DNA of 64,000 bases from Pseudomonas mosselii (GCF_005796105.1 NZ_VAUO01000002.1:186001-250000), one strand, 5' to 3'; counted from the first letter of the stretch, positions 1 to 9,959 are shown. A program made the numbers and translations. The notes: generated by a model not told the origin, from the letters alone.

Positions 1-392
1 GCTACATCGAAGTCCACGCCATGCTCGACCAATTCCGCACCCAGGGCGCGCATGGCGGCATTCTTCTCCCGCGAGTTGCCTTCGGGCACCACGATGATCA
101 ACGGCACTCCCGCCTGACGTGCCGCCAGGGCCATGCTCTGGCCATGATTGCCACGGGTGGCGGTGACCAACCCGCGCGGCACCTCGCCACCAGCCAGCAG
201 CGAACGGACATAGACCAAGCCGCCACGCACCTTGAAGGCCCCGGTGGGCGCGTGGTTCTCGTGCTTGACCCAGACCTGGCAGCCCAGCCGCTCGACCAGC
301 AACGGCCAGGCGTGCTGCGGGGTAGGCGGGACATGCTGGCGAACGAAGGCGGCGGCTTCACGCAGGGCGGACAAGTCGAACATCAGGAGCAT
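1..392 (-). CDS. Threonine/serine dehydratase, PLP fold type II (3' end cut by window)
   Basis: This is the N-terminal part of a PLP-dependent beta-family enzyme that probably deaminates threonine or serine to a 2-oxoacid. The visible ~130 residues carry TGAFKVRGG, with the Schiff-base lysine at about residue 54, and a phosphate-binding loop TRGNHGQSMA. Both are typical of the threonine dehydratase / serine racemase family. The gene runs off the left edge, so its stop and C-terminus are not seen. The start chosen is the first ATG of MLLMFDLSALREA; a second ATG three codons on is also possible. It is divergent from a MocR regulator, which probably controls it. Exact substrate is uncertain. Confidence 0.82.
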   Translation of the reverse strand, partial: MLLMFDLSALREAAAFVRQHVPPTPQHAWPLLVERLGCQVWVKHENHAPTGAFKVRGGLVYVRSLLAGGEVPRGLVTATRGNHGQSMALAARQAGVPLIIVVPEGNSREKNAAMRALGAELVEHGVDFDV

Positions 393-433
393 CCTTCATC
401 GGTCTGAGGTTGAACCGATGCTAAGCGCCGGGC

Positions 434-465
434 ATTGTATGGGCCAACCGATATATTGCATGGGC
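434..465. promoter_or_regulatory. Candidate MocR operator: direct repeat ATTGYATGGGC x2
   Basis: ATTGTATGGGC (434-444) and ATTGCATGGGC (455-465) are direct repeats 21 bp apart, about two helical turns. They sit between the divergent dehydratase and MocR genes. MocR proteins are known to bind directly repeated half-sites, so this is a good operator candidate for controlling the dehydratase and for autoregulation. The second copy overlaps the proposed regulator start. Binding itself is inferred. Confidence 0.5.
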
Positions 466-1818
466 GACAATATTGTGTGGATACCTACCCTGGCCGACGA
501 TGGCCAGCCCCGCTACCTGGCGCTGGTCGCGGCCATCGCCAACGCCATCGAACACGGCGAACTGGCGGTCGGCCAACGCCTACCACCGCAACGCCGCCTG
601 GCCTGGGCACTGGGGCTGAACCCCAGTACCACCCAGCAGGCCTATCGCGAGGCGGCAGCGCGTCATCTGGTAGCCGGCGAAGTGGGCCGCGGCACCTACG
701 TGCTGGCGGGCAGCAAGGAAGCCACGCTATTTCGCTTGAAACAGCAAGGCCAAGGGCACGGGCTGATCGACCTGTCGACCAACGTGCCGGTGGTCGACCC
801 GCACAACAGCGACCTGCAAGACAGCCTGCGCGCCCTGCTCGATCAAGCCGACAGCGCACTGCTCGATCACTACCTGGGCCCGCAGCAACTGCTCCTGGGG
901 CGCGTGCACGGCGCGCGCTGGCTCGCCGGCCGGGGGCTGAAGCTGACGCCGCACGAGGTAGCCTTGAGCGGCGGTGCCCAGCAGGCGCTGATGAGCGTGT
1001 TGCAGTCGCTGTGCCAAGCGGGCGAAGCGGTGCTGGTCGAGGCCCTGACCGCGCCAGGTATCAAGGCGGCCTGTCGCCAATTGCACCTGCCGGTACATGG
1101 CGTGGCACTCGATGCCGAGGGCCTGCGCCCCGAGGCTCTGGAGCGCATGGCCCGCGCCAGCGGCGCACGGGTGCTGGTGACCACGCCAACCCTGCACAAC
1201 CCCACCGGCGCCTGCATGAGCGAAAGCCGCCGCCAGGCCTTGGCGCAGGTGATCAGGCGTTACGATTTGCGGGTGATCGAAGACGATGTGTACGGCGCGC
1301 TGACCGACCGGGCACCGTTGTATCCGCTACTGGAAGGGCGTGGGGTGCTGGTCAGCAGCCTGTCCAAGACCGTGGCCGCCGGCTTGCGCCTAGGCTGGAT
1401 CGTCGCAGAACCGCACGTGTTGGCACGCATCGATCCGCATGCCCAGGCCACCCACTGGCCGGTCTCACCGCTGAACCTGCGCATCGCCTGCCAATGGATC
1501 ACCGACGGCACCGCCGCCAGGCGGCTGACCTGGCAACGCCAGGAAATCGCCGAACGCTGGCGGCTGGCGCGGACGTTGCTGGGGTCTGCGATGCGCGCTG
1601 ATGGCGAGCCGTCACCGCATGCCTGGGTGGCGACCTCAGGCAGCCCGGAGCAGGTGGCGGCGGCGTGCCGTGAACAAGGGGTGGAGGTAGTCCCCGCCAG
1701 CGTGTTCGCCGTGTCCACGCAAATCCCCCAGGCCATCAGGATCAGCCTGTCCGCAGCAGCGAGCCGGGCACAGCTCAAGCAGGGGCTGGATGTGCTGAAA
1801 ATACACCTGATCCAGTGA
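460..1818 (+). CDS. MocR-type GntR regulator with aminotransferase domain
   Basis: This is a transcription factor with an N-terminal GntR winged helix (residues ~10-80, including LPPQRRLAWALGLNPSTTQQAY) fused to a fold-type I aminotransferase-like domain. The PLP lysine is K303 in SSLSKTVAAG, preceded by an NPTG element and an EDDVYG element. It probably senses PLP or an amino-acid aldimine. The length of 452 aa is normal for the family. The frame stays open upstream, with in-frame ATGs at 418 and 439; ATG 460 was chosen because it gives the usual short leader before the helix-turn-helix (GTG 475 is an alternative). Divergence from the dehydratase gene suggests that gene is its target. Confidence 0.88.
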   Translation: MGDNIVWIPTLADDGQPRYLALVAAIANAIEHGELAVGQRLPPQRRLAWALGLNPSTTQQAYREAAARHLVAGEVGRGTYVLAGSKEATLFRLKQQGQGHGLIDLSTNVPVVDPHNSDLQDSLRALLDQADSALLDHYLGPQQLLLGRVHGARWLAGRGLKLTPHEVALSGGAQQALMSVLQSLCQAGEAVLVEALTAPGIKAACRQLHLPVHGVALDAEGLRPEALERMARASGARVLVTTPTLHNPTGACMSESRRQALAQVIRRYDLRVIEDDVYGALTDRAPLYPLLEGRGVLVSSLSKTVAAGLRLGWIVAEPHVLARIDPHAQATHWPVSPLNLRIACQWITDGTAARRLTWQRQEIAERWRLARTLLGSAMRADGEPSPHAWVATSGSPEQVAAACREQGVEVVPASVFAVSTQIPQAIRISLSAAASRAQLKQGLDVLKIHLIQ

Positions 1819-1913
1819 CGCAACCACGCCTGGCACGGGGTACGCGGTGCGCTTGCGATATCAGTGCTCTGCGTGACAACGCAGCCCGAAGAGGCGGCAG
1901 GGTCAGGCTGGCC

Positions 1914-2171
1914 TCAACTCTGGCTGCAACCCTCGCCCATGGCACGGTACTGCAACGTGTGCACCTGGCCGTGGTGGTCTTCGTACGTCATCGTGGCCGG
2001 GACCACATCGCAGACGTTGGGGAGGGTCGAGAGGTTGATCACGCGCTTGATGTCGAGGTTGGTGGAATAGTCGTACTGCTCGACCACCGGTTTTGAGTTG
2101 GCGGGCTTGACCTCATCGGCGAGGGCGAACGAGGACATACCGACCAATGCAAGAATCAGTAACGTTTTCAT
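1914..2171 (-). CDS. DUF2790 small exported protein
   Basis: This 85-aa protein has a clear Sec signal peptide (MKTLLILALVGMSSFALA) followed by a short mature domain with the DUF2790 pattern: a YDYST..LDIKRVI segment, a C..VPATMTYEDHHG segment and a closing cysteine. The two mature cysteines probably form a disulfide in the periplasm. DUF2790 proteins are small, common in Pseudomonas, often multi-copy and sometimes metal-responsive; no biochemical role is established. It stands alone, convergent with the MocR gene. Confidence 0.85.
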   Translation of the reverse strand: MKTLLILALVGMSSFALADEVKPANSKPVVEQYDYSTNLDIKRVINLSTLPNVCDVVPATMTYEDHHGQVHTLQYRAMGEGCSQS

Positions 2172-2408
2172 GAGTAGCGAACCTTGATGGCTGATCGTGT
2201 GACTTCTGATGCCGTCAATGGCGCGGAGAAGTTGTCATCGACTGACGGGATGACACGAAGTACCGATCCCACGCTTTCGTATTGCAGTGGGGATGAGAAA
2301 AAGTCTACGCCTGCGCCAGAATAGTTGAACCCCGAAGTCGGATATTCACCCTTGCGGGATTTGCAACAATCTGCGACAAAGCGCACCGCCACTGCCTCAG
2401 GACTCGCC

Positions 2409-2858
2409 ATGCCAACGCTGACCTGCGCCCCTCTTCCCGCACCGCAACGCCGCTTGCTGGCGCTCTTCTACCGTCAGCACGGCTCGCGCATGCGCGCCGC
2501 TGGCGAGGGTGTGCAATGGGTGGCACGGGAAGATGAAATCGTCGCAGGGCTGAACCTGGTGCCCGTGGCTGCCGGGCACTGGCTGACTGGCCTGTTCGTT
2601 GCGCCGCCGCATCGTGGCCGGCAGGTGGCCTCGCGCCTGCTGAAAGCGGCTTTGCAGGCCAATCCCGGGCCAGTCTGGCTGTTCTGCGACCCGCTGCTGA
2701 CGCCGCTCTACGCACGCCTGGGGTTCACCGAAACCGAGCAACTGCCCCAGGCCCTGGCCTCGCGCCTGGCCCGTTATCAACGCAGCAAACCGCTGGTGGC
2801 ATTGGTCGGCGGTCAGTCCTCGGGCACTTCAAGCCCAGGGAACAACACCTCGGTGTAG
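2409..2858 (+). CDS. GNAT family N-acetyltransferase
   Basis: This 149-aa protein has the GNAT core. A beta-strand ([10 protein letters not shown]) leads into the acetyl-CoA pyrophosphate loop [15 protein letters not shown] at about residues 66-80, followed by the C-terminal [15 protein letters not shown] segment typical of the fold. The acceptor cannot be told. The start was placed at ATG 2409 ([10 protein letters not shown]), since the in-frame upstream extension has no GNAT character. Its last ~46 bases overlap the 3' end of the convergent deformylase gene on the other strand. Confidence 0.83.
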   Translation: MPTLTCAPLPAPQRRLLALFYRQHGSRMRAAGEGVQWVAREDEIVAGLNLVPVAAGHWLTGLFVAPPHRGRQVASRLLKAALQANPGPVWLFCDPLLTPLYARLGFTETEQLPQALASRLARYQRSKPLVALVGGQSSGTSSPGNNTSV

Positions 2859-3349
2859 CCGAAGCGGCTGAAGTCCTGGATGCGCGAGGGGTACAGCCGG
2901 CCGATCAAGTGATCACACTCGTGCTGCACCACCCGTGCGTGAAAGCCATCGGCGAAGCGCGCGATGGGATTACCCGCTGGATCGATGCCGGTGTAGCTGA
3001 TGTGCTTGTAACGCGGCACCACACCACGCAAGCCAGGCACTGACAAACACCCCTCCCATCCTTCCTCCATCTCGGTGACCTGCGGAGTGATCACCGGGTT
3101 GAGCAGGATGGTACGCGGCACGGGCTCGGCATCCGGGTAGCGCTCGCTACGCTCGAAACCGAAGATCACCAGTTGCAGGTCGATACCGATCTGTGGCGCC
3201 GCCAGCCCAACCCCGCCGACATGCGCCATGGTTTCGAACATGTCGTCGATCAGTCGCTGCAGCTCGGGTGTACCGAGCATGGATTCCGGCACGGGCTTGG
3301 CGATGCGCAACAGGCGCTCGTCGCCCATCTTGAGCACGTCATGGATCAT
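2813..3349 (-). CDS. def: Peptide deformylase (second copy type)
   Basis: Peptide deformylase removes the formyl group from the initiator methionine of new proteins in the cytosol. All three family motifs are present: GVGLAAPQ (residues 47-54), EGCLSVPG with metal ligand C101, and QHECDHLIG with metal ligands H143 and H147 and the catalytic glutamate between them. The length of 178 aa is normal. It is not beside fmt, so it is probably the additional deformylase that pseudomonads carry. Its start overlaps the stop of the upstream yihY-like gene by 4 bases (ATGA), so the two are likely cotranscribed. Confidence 0.93.
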   Translation of the reverse strand: MIHDVLKMGDERLLRIAKPVPESMLGTPELQRLIDDMFETMAHVGGVGLAAPQIGIDLQLVIFGFERSERYPDAEPVPRTILLNPVITPQVTEMEEGWEGCLSVPGLRGVVPRYKHISYTGIDPAGNPIARFADGFHARVVQHECDHLIGRLYPSRIQDFSRFGYTEVLFPGLEVPED

Positions 3350-4293
3350 GGGCGGCTGGACTCATGGGGTTGGGCGGGGTGTTCATGACCGAGCACGGTG
3401 ATGGTCTCAGTCGGCTGCCGGTCGTCGAAATCCTTCTCGCCGGGGTTCTTGCCCTCGGCCGACATGTGCTCGATCACCGCGTTCATTTCGGCACCGAGCA
3501 ACAGTACCGCAGCAGAGATGTAGAAATACAGCAGCAGCACGATGATCGCCCCAATACTGCCGTACATGGCGTTGTAGTCGGCGAACGTCCTGACGTAATA
3601 GGCAAAGCCCAACGAGGCGATGATCCATACCACCACCGCCAACACCGAGCCTGGTGTGATGAAGCGGAATTTCTGCTTCACATCGGGCATCACGTAGTAG
3701 ATCAGCGCCACCGCCACCATCATCAGGATGATGATCGCGGGCCAGCGCAGCACGGTCCATACGGTGACCACTGCCTCCTGCAAGCCGACTTGAGCGGCGA
3801 TCCACTCCATCACCTGGGGCCCGAGCACCATCAGTGCGGCGGCGGCCAGCAGCATACCGGCAATGCCAACGGTATAGATGATCGACAGCGGAATGCGCTT
3901 CCATACCGGACGCCCCTCAGGTACGTCGTAGGCAGCGTTCATCGCGCTCATCATCAGGCGCACGCCAGCCGAGGCGGTCCACAGGGCAATCACGATACCC
4001 ACCGACACCAATCCACCCTTGGACTGCTGCAATTGGTCGATCACCGGATTGACCTGCTCCAGGGCTTGCGGCGGCAGTACCAGTTCCGATTGCAGGCGCA
4101 GCCAGGAGAAGAAGTCCGGCAGGTGCAGAAAACCGATCAGGGCAATCAGGAACAACAAGAACGGGAACAACGAAAACAACATCTGATAGGCCAGCGCGGA
4201 GGCGTAGGTAGACATCTCGTCGTCTAGGAATTCCTTGACGGTACGCACCAGTACACGGTGCAAAGGCAGGCCGCGCAGGTCGGGGAAAATCAT
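3346..4293 (-). CDS. YihY/BrkB family inner-membrane protein
   Basis: This is a 315-aa polytopic membrane protein of the YihY (formerly 'ribonuclease BN') family. About six transmembrane helices are visible, starting with [23 protein letters not shown] and including a [25 protein letters not shown] stretch characteristic of the family. The C-terminal ~45 residues are charged and cytoplasmic. A transport or envelope role is suspected for the family but its function is not settled; it is not a ribonuclease. It is first in a two-gene unit with def. Confidence 0.9.
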   Translation of the reverse strand: MIFPDLRGLPLHRVLVRTVKEFLDDEMSTYASALAYQMLFSLFPFLLFLIALIGFLHLPDFFSWLRLQSELVLPPQALEQVNPVIDQLQQSKGGLVSVGIVIALWTASAGVRLMMSAMNAAYDVPEGRPVWKRIPLSIIYTVGIAGMLLAAAALMVLGPQVMEWIAAQVGLQEAVVTVWTVLRWPAIIILMMVAVALIYYVMPDVKQKFRFITPGSVLAVVVWIIASLGFAYYVRTFADYNAMYGSIGAIIVLLLYFYISAAVLLLGAEMNAVIEHMSAEGKNPGEKDFDDRQPTETITVLGHEHPAQPHESSRP

Positions 4294-4412
4294 AGCGTCT
4301 CCTTTCGCCGCTTGATCATCAGTTGAGGCTGGCCGACTGAACGCGAAGGCCTTGTCGATACGGACAAGTCTAATAGACCACGTAGCGAGTGTGACGACTC
4401 CGTGCAGCGTCG

Positions 4413-4474
4413 AAAAAACCTCGCGAGGGACACCCGCCCCGCCGCTGGCATGGGTGCGAGGGGCCCCGCGAGGT
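4413..4474 (-). terminator. Rho-independent terminator of csbD-like gene
   Basis: Read on the minus strand, ACCTCGCG is followed after a GC-rich loop by CGCGAGGT and a run of six T. It begins just after the csbD-like stop. The core CCTCGCGAGG at 4419-4428 is also a perfect palindrome. Confidence 0.7.
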
Positions 4475-4485
4475 GGCGCTGCGGG

Positions 4486-4665
4486 TCAAGGCTTCTTCAC
4501 GGCATCCTTGACATCACCCTTGACCTGCTGCGCCTCGCCCTTCAGCTCCTGGGCCTTGCCTTCGGCGCGCAGCTTGTCGTTACCGGTCACCTTGCCCACA
4601 CCCTGTTTGATGTTGCCGATCGCCTCGTTGGCCAGGCCTTTCGCTTTATCCTTGGTGCCACTCAT
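4486..4665 (-). CDS. CsbD family stress-response protein
   Basis: This 59-aa, highly charged, Lys/Glu-rich protein begins [17 protein letters not shown] and continues with the repeated K-G-x-A/V pattern ([27 protein letters not shown]) that defines CsbD. Family members are general-stress-induced and presumably disordered or helical in the cytosol; the molecular role is unknown. The start ATG follows AAGGAGT at good spacing. The gene is monocistronic and has its own terminator. Confidence 0.9.
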   Translation of the reverse strand: MSGTKDKAKGLANEAIGNIKQGVGKVTGNDKLRAEGKAQELKGEAQQVKGDVKDAVKKP

Positions 4666-4932
4666 GGGATGACTCCTTGCATTAAAGACACGGGAAATCG
4701 TGTCGACATGAGGTGGACCCACCGACATTGGCGAGAGTTTCATCCACGTTGCGACCCGCCAGCCTAATGGCAAACAGCGGGCGACTATCGCATCGAATCG
4801 GCAAGGCCGCGCAGCAGAAAACGCGGTGGATGACTGGCAAGCCCGTTTCAACAGCGGCATGCGGTGCTTGCCCCGCGATCAGGTCGGCCGCACAATGACA
4901 GGCCTTTCTGGCGTCAACCCGCAGGAACCTGC

Positions 4933-5313
4933 ATGAAACTCGACAAACCCACCGCCATCGCCCGGCGCAACGAAGCACTGGCGCGACCGGTGCTCAGCCG
5001 CGACAACACCCTGTTCGCGATCCTCGACAGCAAGCGCAACCTGTGGTGGTTCGAAGTGCCGGTGGCACTGCTGCGCAAAGGCCAGCCCGACTGGGTCAAC
5101 CTGCTGCTGCACACCCCGCAGACCGACGAACTGCAACACCTGAAGGTGCCGACCAACTTCCTGCGTGCTCACCAGGAGCAAATGGAAATCCGCCACCCCG
5201 GCAAGCGTCGCTCGACCATCAGTCTGGCGCTGAGCGCCGACCGCGACAGCCTGCTGCGCGACACCCGTCCAGGCGGCGAGCAGCTGGATTTCAGCACCTT
5301 CGTGCAGGCCTGA
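4933..5313 (+). CDS. Conserved hypothetical protein (126 aa)
   Basis: This is a soluble protein of 126 aa with no signal peptide or membrane segment and no motif that I recognise. It has an N-terminal SRDNTLFAILDSKRNLWWFEVP stretch that reads like a small alpha/beta domain, and a basic region HPGKRRSTISLALS. GC and codon use match the neighbours. It ends exactly where the convergent CvfB-like gene ends: stop TGA 5311-5313 abuts the other gene's stop at 5314-5316, the two forming the palindrome TGATCA. No function is proposed. Confidence 0.72.
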   Translation: MKLDKPTAIARRNEALARPVLSRDNTLFAILDSKRNLWWFEVPVALLRKGQPDWVNLLLHTPQTDELQHLKVPTNFLRAHQEQMEIRHPGKRRSTISLALSADRDSLLRDTRPGGEQLDFSTFVQA

Positions 5314-6150
5314 TCAGGCCCGCTCGATCCGGTCGTCATGGATGACGATGCGGCCCTGCTTGAACAGCGCGCCAATCGCCTTCTTGAAGTTGCCCTTGCT
5401 GACATTGAACATCTGGCTGATTACCGCCGGATCGCTCTTGTCACACACCGGCAACACGCCCCCCGCAGCGTCCAGGCGCTGCATGATCTGCTCATTGAGA
5501 CTGTCGGCCAGGGCCTGGCCCACCGGTTGCAGGCTCAAGGCGATTTTGCCGTCGTGGCGCACTTCCTTGATGAAACCCTTCTCGTGCATGCCCGAGCGCA
5601 GGAACTTGAACACCTCGTTCTTGTGGATCAGGCCCCAGTGGCGGTTGTTGATGATCGCCTTGAAGCCCATCGGCGTCTCGCCGGCCACCAGCAGCTCGAC
5701 CGGCTGGCCGGGCGTGTAGTCCACCGGGGTACGGTCCAGGTAGCGGTCTAGCTTGGCGGTAGCGGTGATGCGCCGGGTGCGTTTGTCCAGGTAGGCGTGG
5801 ACCACGCAGTAGTCGCCGATCTTCAACGGCCGCGACTCTTCCGAATACGGCATCAACAGGTCCTTGGACAGGCCCCAGTCGAGGAAGATACCCGCACCGT
5901 TGATGTCCTTGACCTTGAGGCTGGCGAACTCGCCGACCTGCATTTTCGGTTTCTCGGTGGTGGCGATCAGTTGGTCTTCGCTGTCCAGGTAGATGAACAC
6001 GTTGAGCCAATCATCGAGTTCAAGCTCTGCATCCTTGGGGAAATAACGCCGTGGCAGCAGGATTTCGCCGTCGGCACCGCCGTCCAGGTACAGGCCGAAT
6101 TCCACGTGTTTCACGATTTGCAAACTGTTGTAACGCCCAAGCAGAGCCAT
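5314..6150 (-). CDS. CvfB-like S1 RNA-binding protein
   Basis: This 278-aa protein matches the CvfB/YitL family. It has tandem S1-like OB domains in the N-terminal two thirds (for example GEFASLKVKDINGAGIFLDWGLSKDLLMP and a third unit around ETPMGFKAIINNRHWGLIHKNEVF) and a C-terminal winged-helix-like domain (ISQMFNVSKGNFKKAIGALFKQGRI). The family binds RNA and affects virulence-factor expression in Gram-positive bacteria; its role in Pseudomonas is not defined. It is a single gene with no obvious operon partners. Confidence 0.85.
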   Translation of the reverse strand: MALLGRYNSLQIVKHVEFGLYLDGGADGEILLPRRYFPKDAELELDDWLNVFIYLDSEDQLIATTEKPKMQVGEFASLKVKDINGAGIFLDWGLSKDLLMPYSEESRPLKIGDYCVVHAYLDKRTRRITATAKLDRYLDRTPVDYTPGQPVELLVAGETPMGFKAIINNRHWGLIHKNEVFKFLRSGMHEKGFIKEVRHDGKIALSLQPVGQALADSLNEQIMQRLDAAGGVLPVCDKSDPAVISQMFNVSKGNFKKAIGALFKQGRIVIHDDRIERA

Positions 6151-6281
6151 GTGTGAAGATCCTCAAGACAAGGCGACTATTCTAACACCTGACCCGTCCG
6201 CCCGCCCGCGCGCACATCCGCCGGAACCGCCGCGCGCCCTTTGCATCTACCGCCTGGTCTGCCGTTGCAAGGATCTGCACC

Positions 6282-7142
6282 ATGCCATTACGCCTGATAA
6301 AGCCCGTGTTGCTGTTGATTGCCCTGGCCCTGTCGCTCATGGCCTGCAGCCGCATCGACCTGGCCTACCGCAACCTCGACCGTCTGGTGCCCTGGTCACT
6401 GGGCGACTACCTGGACATGAACCGCGAACAGAAAAACCTGCTGGACCAACGGCTCAAGGAACACCTGGCCTGGCACTGCAAGACACAGCTGCCCGGTTAC
6501 CTCGACTGGCTCGACGGTGTGCGCCAGATGGTGGCCGACGATGCGGTGACCGATGACGCCCTGCGTCAACGTACCGCGCAAATACGCCAGGCGATTGACC
6601 GAGTCGCCGCCGAGATCACCCCTTCGGCCACTGTGTTGCTGCGTGACATGAGCGACGACCAGGTGGCCGAGATGCGCCAGGCATTTCGCGACGATATCGC
6701 CAAGCGGCAGAAGGAATACGTCGATACGCCCCTGCCCCGACAGATCGAAGCGCGCGCCACACGCATGCAGAAGCGCCTGACGCCGTGGCTGGGCAAGCTC
6801 AATGCCGAACAGCGCCTGCGCGTCGAGCGTTGGTCCGAGGCCTTGGGCGACCAGAACCGCGCATGGATCGCCAACCGTGCCCACTGGCAGCAGCAACTGC
6901 TGCTGGTGATGGAGCAGCGCACCACGCCCAGCTTCGAGCCACGCCTGGCGCAATTGCTGCAACGCCGTGAAAGCCTGTGGACAGCGGAGTACCGCAAGGC
7001 CTTCCAGCACACCGAGCAGCAGGCACGCAGCCTGCTGGTGGATCTGATGAAACAGAGCAGCCCCGAGCAGCGGCAGTTCCTGCAACAGCGGCTGGACAAG
7101 GTGCGGGCGGATTTTAGTGAGCTTAAGTGCCTGAAAGGCTGA
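6282..7142 (+). CDS. DUF6279 family lipoprotein
   Basis: This 286-aa protein begins with a hydrophobic signal and lipobox LSLMAC (cleavage before Cys22), so it should be a lipid-anchored envelope protein. The mature part is almost entirely helical, with many Gln, Arg and Leu residues, a D-x-x-x-Q-K-N-L-L-DQRLKEHLAWH segment and a tryptophan-rich middle. This matches the DUF6279 proteins found in pseudomonads. Function is unknown. The aspartate-free positions after the cysteine (SRID) suggest outer-membrane sorting, but this is inference. Confidence 0.8.
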   Translation: MPLRLIKPVLLLIALALSLMACSRIDLAYRNLDRLVPWSLGDYLDMNREQKNLLDQRLKEHLAWHCKTQLPGYLDWLDGVRQMVADDAVTDDALRQRTAQIRQAIDRVAAEITPSATVLLRDMSDDQVAEMRQAFRDDIAKRQKEYVDTPLPRQIEARATRMQKRLTPWLGKLNAEQRLRVERWSEALGDQNRAWIANRAHWQQQLLLVMEQRTTPSFEPRLAQLLQRRESLWTAEYRKAFQHTEQQARSLLVDLMKQSSPEQRQFLQQRLDKVRADFSELKCLKG

Positions 7143-7183
7143 ACCGCTCGACGAGCACACGCGGCTAAAGCCCGGTAGATTGC

Positions 7184-7210
7184 ACGCCCTGCGCCAGCGC
7201 AGACGGGCGT
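7184..7210. terminator. Stem-loop between convergent genes
   Basis: ACGCCC-TGCGC..GCGCA-GACGGGCGT forms an imperfect GC-rich hairpin between the convergent DUF6279 and aceK genes. There is no long T-run, so it is called only a probable bidirectional transcription end. Confidence 0.4.
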
Positions 7211-7214
7211 CTAA

Positions 7215-8930
7215 TCAGCGTACCTTGCGCCGGTATGGAAACACGTCAATCACCTTGCCTTGCAGGATTGCCGCCTGCACACCCTGCCAGTATCCGGCGT
7301 CATACAACTCGCCATGCAGCCGGCTGAACAGGCGCCGCTGCGTGATATCAGCGAACAGAAACGGCGGAAATTCCTCAGGGAACACATCATGCGGCCCAAT
7401 CGAATACCACGGCTCGCCGGACAGCTCGTCCTCCGGGTAACGCGGCGGTGGAATCCGACGGAAGTTCACCTCGGTCAGCAAGCAGATCTCGTCATAGTCG
7501 TAGAACACCACTCGGCCGTGGCGGGTGACGCCAAAATTCTTGAGCAGCATGTCGCCTGGGAAGATGTTCGCCGCCGCTAGCTGCTTGATTGCCAGGCCGT
7601 AGTCTTCCAGCACTTCAAGCACCTGCGCTGGGCTGGCCTGTTCCAGGTACAGGTTGAGCGGGGTCATGCGCCGTTCGGTCCAGCAATGGCGGATCAGCAC
7701 CGTGTCGCCTTCACATACCACCGTGGACGGCGCCAGCTCCAGCAACTCGGCCAGGCAGTCGGGCTCAAACTTGGCCACTGGGAAGCGAAAATCGGCGAAC
7801 TCCTGGGTATCGGCCATCCTCCCGACGCGATCGACACTCTTCACCAGGCGGTATTTATCGATCACCGTGGCACGATCCACGGTTTTCGAGGGCGAGAAAC
7901 GGTCCTTGATGATCTTGAACACGGTGTTGAAGCCCGGCAGCGTGAACACGCTCATGACCATGCCGCGCACCCCCGGAGCCATGATGAAACGGTCGTCGCT
8001 GTTGGCCAGGTGATTGATCAATGCGCGGTAGAACTCCGACTTGCCGTGCTTGTAGAAGCCGATCGAGGTGTACAGCTCGGCAATGTGCTTGCCTGGCAGG
8101 ATGCGCTTGAGGAAATTAACAAACTCGGCTGGCACCGACACATCGACCATGAAGTAGGAACGGGTGAACGAGAAGATGATCGACACCTGCGCTTCGTCGG
8201 TGATCAGCGCATCGGCCTCGAGCCCCTGGCCCTCGCGGTGCAACAGCGGGATCACCAGCGGCCACTGTTCGTCGCGGTTGTGCAAGCGGCCCACTAGGTA
8301 CGCCCCCTTGTTGCGGTAAAGCACCGGGGTGAACAGCTCCAGCACCAGCGAGGGATCCTTGCTGACCCAATCGGGCAGGCACTCGCGCAACTGCTCTTGC
8401 AGCCGCTCCAGGTCGCCTTCCAGGTTGGCGAACGGCACCTCGAATGCGTAATCGGCAAAGACCGTGCGCAGCAGCCCTTTGAGACCGCCATCGGGGCGGT
8501 AGGTACGGATCTGCGCGGCGCGCTCGTGACTGCGCATCGATGGCCGGGTGGTGTGGATGAACATGCAGCCATCGCTGATCTGATCATGGCTGAACAGGCT
8601 GCAGAACAGCGAGTTGTACCACGTCTCGGACAACTCATCGTCCAGACGCGGGTCGATCAGGCGGATGTACGCGCTCTTGACCAGCGGCCACTGCTCCACC
8701 TCCAGCAGCAATTGCGCCGCGAAGCGCTTGCGCAGCCAGCCGTTGACCTCGGCGACTTTCTCTTCGTACAGGTTGATGCGCGCGGCCGCCGCGTGCTGGA
8801 TGTCCTGCCAGCGCGCCTGCTCGAAGCGCTCGCGGGCGCCGAGGGTAATGCGCCGGAAGTGCTCGCGGTAGTCGTCGAACCCCTCGAGGATCGTCCGGGC
8901 GATGTCGGTGGCGGGCCAGGGTTGGGACAT
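7215..8930 (-). CDS. aceK: Isocitrate dehydrogenase kinase/phosphatase
   Basis: AceK reversibly phosphorylates isocitrate dehydrogenase and so sets the split between the TCA cycle and the glyoxylate shunt. The 571-aa length and the diagnostic kinase segments agree: [26 protein letters not shown] (P-loop-like region with the ATP-contacting Lys), GDMLLKNFG (catalytic Asp and Asn) and VVFYDYDE (metal-binding Asp). The large N-terminal regulatory domain is intact. It stands alone here rather than in an aceBAK operon, which is the usual arrangement in Pseudomonas. Confidence 0.97.
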   Translation of the reverse strand: MSQPWPATDIARTILEGFDDYREHFRRITLGARERFEQARWQDIQHAAAARINLYEEKVAEVNGWLRKRFAAQLLLEVEQWPLVKSAYIRLIDPRLDDELSETWYNSLFCSLFSHDQISDGCMFIHTTRPSMRSHERAAQIRTYRPDGGLKGLLRTVFADYAFEVPFANLEGDLERLQEQLRECLPDWVSKDPSLVLELFTPVLYRNKGAYLVGRLHNRDEQWPLVIPLLHREGQGLEADALITDEAQVSIIFSFTRSYFMVDVSVPAEFVNFLKRILPGKHIAELYTSIGFYKHGKSEFYRALINHLANSDDRFIMAPGVRGMVMSVFTLPGFNTVFKIIKDRFSPSKTVDRATVIDKYRLVKSVDRVGRMADTQEFADFRFPVAKFEPDCLAELLELAPSTVVCEGDTVLIRHCWTERRMTPLNLYLEQASPAQVLEVLEDYGLAIKQLAAANIFPGDMLLKNFGVTRHGRVVFYDYDEICLLTEVNFRRIPPPRYPEDELSGEPWYSIGPHDVFPEEFPPFLFADITQRRLFSRLHGELYDAGYWQGVQAAILQGKVIDVFPYRRKVR

Positions 8931-9083
8931 GGCAGGGCCTCGGTAAGGGTGGAGTGAAAGAGCTTAGCCGCCTGCATCTGTTTCGCCGCCCGAATCGCCC
9001 CGACAGTGCCGCAAGAAAGCACAAGAATCTGCGCCCCTGCCTGGCGTACACTCGCGCCCCTGCCCTATCGCCGGAGCCCCCCC

Positions 9084-9959
9084 GTGAGTCCCATCGCCCT
9101 TGCCCGCCTGCTGACCCTTGCCGCTGTCTGGGGGGCGAGCTTTCTGTTCATGCGTATCATCGCCCCGGAGCTTGGCAGCGTACCGACGGCGTTCTTGCGG
9201 GTGTCGATCGCCTGCCTGGGGCTGATTGCGATCCTGGGTACAGCCAAGGTGCGCTGGGACTTCCAAGGCAAGCTCGGCGCCTGCCTGGTGCTGGGCATGA
9301 TCAACTCAGGGATCCCGGCGACCTTCTACTCGGTAGCCGCCCAGGTACTGCCGGCTGGCTATTCGGCGATCTTCAACGCCACCACGCCGTTGATGGGCGT
9401 GCTGATCGGCGCACTGTGCTTCCGCGAAGCCATGACCCTGCCCAAGCTGTGCGGCATTTTCCTCGGTTTGTTCGGCGTTGGCATACTCAGCGGCGCCGGG
9501 CCTGTGGCGCTGGACCTAGCCCTGCTGCAAGGCGCCCTGGCTTGCCTCGCGGCAACCACCTGCTACGGCTTTGCCGGTTTTCTCGCGCGCCGCTGGATCA
9601 GCGGCCTGGACAGCCGCCTGTCGGCCCTGGGCAGCATGCTCGGCGCGACCTTGATGCTGACGCCGTTGTTCGCCTGGAGCGCACTGACCCAGCCACCTGC
9701 CAGCTGGGGCGGCTGGCAGGTGTGGCTGTCGCTGCTGGGTTTGGGGCTGCTGTGCACGGCGTTCGCCTACATCCTGTACTTCCGCCTGCTGGCCGAGATC
9801 GGGCCGGTCAAGGCCAGTACCGTGACCTTCCTGATCCCGGTGTTCGGGGTGTTGTGGGGGGCGTGGTTGCTGGATGAACCGCTGTCGATGGCGCATCTGT
9901 ATGGCGGTGTGCTGATTGGCGCAGCGCTGTGGCTGGTGCTCAAACCTGCCAGGCAATGA
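9084..9959 (+). CDS. EamA/DMT family transporter
   Basis: This is a 291-aa inner-membrane protein with the ten-helix, two-EamA-repeat layout of the drug/metabolite transporter superfamily. The first repeat starts LTLAAVWGASFLFMRII and the second SALGSMLGATLMLTPLFAW, with the conserved helix FLIPVFGVLWGAWLLDEPLS. The GTG at 9084 (MSPIALARLL) was chosen because the upstream in-frame extension is Arg/Pro-rich and lacks membrane character. The substrate cannot be predicted. It is convergent with a second DMT transporter. Confidence 0.85.
   Translation: MSPIALARLLTLAAVWGASFLFMRIIAPELGSVPTAFLRVSIACLGLIAILGTAKVRWDFQGKLGACLVLGMINSGIPATFYSVAAQVLPAGYSAIFNATTPLMGVLIGALCFREAMTLPKLCGIFLGLFGVGILSGAGPVALDLALLQGALACLAATTCYGFAGFLARRWISGLDSRLSALGSMLGATLMLTPLFAWSALTQPPASWGGWQVWLSLLGLGLLCTAFAYILYFRLLAEIGPVKASTVTFLIPVFGVLWGAWLLDEPLSMAHLYGGVLIGAALWLVLKPARQ

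Noticed and set aside
2168..2410. 80-codon minus-strand frame between the DUF2790 and acetyltransferase genes
   Set aside because: No ribosome site, no signal or domain, and it starts inside the acetyltransferase start region.
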